Shown piece after piece: positions 15,627-16,473 of a stretch of 16,473 bases of DNA. The DNA is from Flavobacterium sp. Lineage in GTDB: Bacteria; Bacteroidota; Bacteroidia; Flavobacteriales; Flavobacteriaceae. The translations under genes and the position numbers were made by a program. The notes below the pieces were generated by a model, which saw only the letters and a list, made by a program, of their open reading frames with translations, made no database searches and had not been told where the DNA came from. How positions within the stretch are numbered: position 1 is the first letter of the stretch; the number at the start of each line of letters is the position of its first letter. Location of the stretch: NCBI GenBank assembly GCA_024709705.1, contig JANJWE010000122.1, positions 1 to 16,473 of the forward strand, given 5' to 3'.

Positions 15627-16472
15627 TTATTGATTATTTTGTTGTAAAATTTTGATGTCTTTAATTCGGTCTGCAAAGAAAATACTTTTTTCCGGATATT
15701 TCAAAATTAATATTTCATAAGCTTGAATTGCTTTGCTATATTTTTTTTGTTCCAAATACACGCGGGCTAAAGTTTCAGTCATTAAATGAGAAGTATCATT
15801 GATTTCAATGGGTTTTGAGGCTGTTTCAGTTACTTCTTTGGCAGGTGTTATTTTTGGATTACTCTCAATAAATTTGTCAATAATTTCTAATTTTTTTTGT
15901 TTTAATGACTCTTTTTCTGGAGCAATATCTGTTTTTGATTCTTTTTTTTCTATTTCTTGGGGCTCACTTGTATCAGTTTTTCGCTCTATGGGTTTAAAAC
16001 TAGCTAATTGCAACCATTCTTGAAATGAATGTTTTTCGTTTTGGGAAAACTCAATAGGTTTTCCAATTTCCAGTTTTTCTTCAATTTTTAAATCAGATTC
16101 TAGGGTAGTGTCAATTGGATCTTCAATTTCTATTGGAGTCGATTCAATTTCCGAGATTGACACCTCAGAATCAGATGGTAAAATTAATTCTGGTGTTGTA
16201 TACGATTCTAATTTTTCTTCAGATTTTACCGGGGATGTTACAGTAGTTTCGGAGTCTTCTGACTTTTCAATTTTTACAAATTCGACTTCACTCGATTCGA
16301 ATTCAACTGTTGGGATTACTTCTAAGTTGGATAAATTATCAATTGTTTTAACATTCTTGGTCTCAACTTTACTATCTACTACATCTATATCCAATAAAAG
16401 GGCTAGTTTTTTTTCGTAAATGTCTTTTTCAATTATTGTAAATTCATCCGAAGTTATAAAATCAAAAAGCAC
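15627..16472 (-). CDS. TPR-like protein upstream of secG, 5' partial
   Basis: The reading frame is open to the right edge, so the N-terminus is missing; the GTG at 16472 is probably an internal codon. About 282 residues are visible. The first part (LFDFITSDEF and following) is followed by a long low-complexity acidic stretch rich in Glu, Ser, Ile and Lys (about residues 30-150), a region with FQEWLQLASFKPIER (about 150-165), a charged linker, and a C-terminal tetratricopeptide-like helix pair (about 229-273) with LARVYLEQKKYSKAIQAYEILILKYP. No signal peptide can be judged because the start is missing. I recall proteins of this design, without assigned function, between lptE and secG in flavobacteria. 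It is probably an adaptor or scaffold protein. It is coupled to secG by a one-base gap. Function unknown. Confidence 0.75.
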   Translation of the reverse strand: MLFDFITSDEFTIIEKDIYEKKLALLLDIDVVDSKVETKNVKTIDNLSNLEVIPTVEFESSEVEFVKIEKSEDSETTVTSPVKSEEKLESYTTPELILPSDSEVSISEIESTPIEIEDPIDTTLESDLKIEEKLEIGKPIEFSQNEKHSFQEWLQLASFKPIERKTDTSEPQEIEKKESKTDIAPEKESLKQKKLEIIDKFIESNPKITPAKEVTETASKPIEINDTSHLMTETLARVYLEQKKYSKAIQAYEILILKYPEKSIFFADRIKDIKILQQNNQ

Positions 16473-16473
16473 A

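Noticed and set aside
15626..15676. Longer secG beginning at an upstream ATG
   Set aside because: The extra 17 residues are polar, overlap the preceding gene and are not part of the usual SecG N-terminus.

Overview
The window looks like a piece of a Flavobacteriaceae (Bacteroidota) chromosome, most likely Flavobacterium or a close relative. Reasons: the DNA is AT-rich, clear Shine-Dalgarno sequences are scarce, some upstream regions carry TAnnTTTG boxes typical of Bacteroidota promoters, and the families present are flavobacterial (an exosortase F-associated membrane protein, a HYC_CC_PP-type small protein, TonB-dependent receptors with a carboxypeptidase-like N-terminal domain, DUF2490). No tRNA, rRNA, CRISPR array, insertion sequence or prophage gene was seen, and no gene-free stretch exceeds 300 bases.

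Positions 1-2659 (+): the 3' part of a membrane protein related to the exosortase F system, then a tight two-gene unit pairing an ATP-cone/PD-(D/E)XK nuclease-like protein with a beta-CASP metallo-beta-lactamase ribonuclease. Positions 2714-5853 (+): a probable metal-handling unit made of a Cys-rich secreted small protein, a TonB-dependent outer-membrane receptor with a paired-cysteine plug motif, and a periplasmic heavy-metal-associated (CxxC) protein. It closes with a strong intrinsic terminator.

Positions 5884-13172 (+): a run of five genes ending in a terminator. An unrecognised small membrane-anchored protein is followed by DabA (DUF2309), DabB (NuoL/MrpA-like), a SulP-family anion transporter with STAS domain, and a DUF2490 predicted outer-membrane protein. 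DabAB is an energy-coupled CO2-hydrating and inorganic-carbon-accumulating complex. The tight packing of SulP and DUF2490 behind it suggests a larger dissolved-inorganic-carbon module. This is the most interesting locus of the window.

Positions 13213-16473 (-): a housekeeping block transcribed the other way, convergent with the Dab operon: a TPR-like protein (truncated by the window edge), secG with its own terminator, then groES and groEL. Upstream of groES there is no CIRCE element. Instead there is a sequence with sigma-54-like -24/-12 spacing, a candidate for an alternative heat-shock control.
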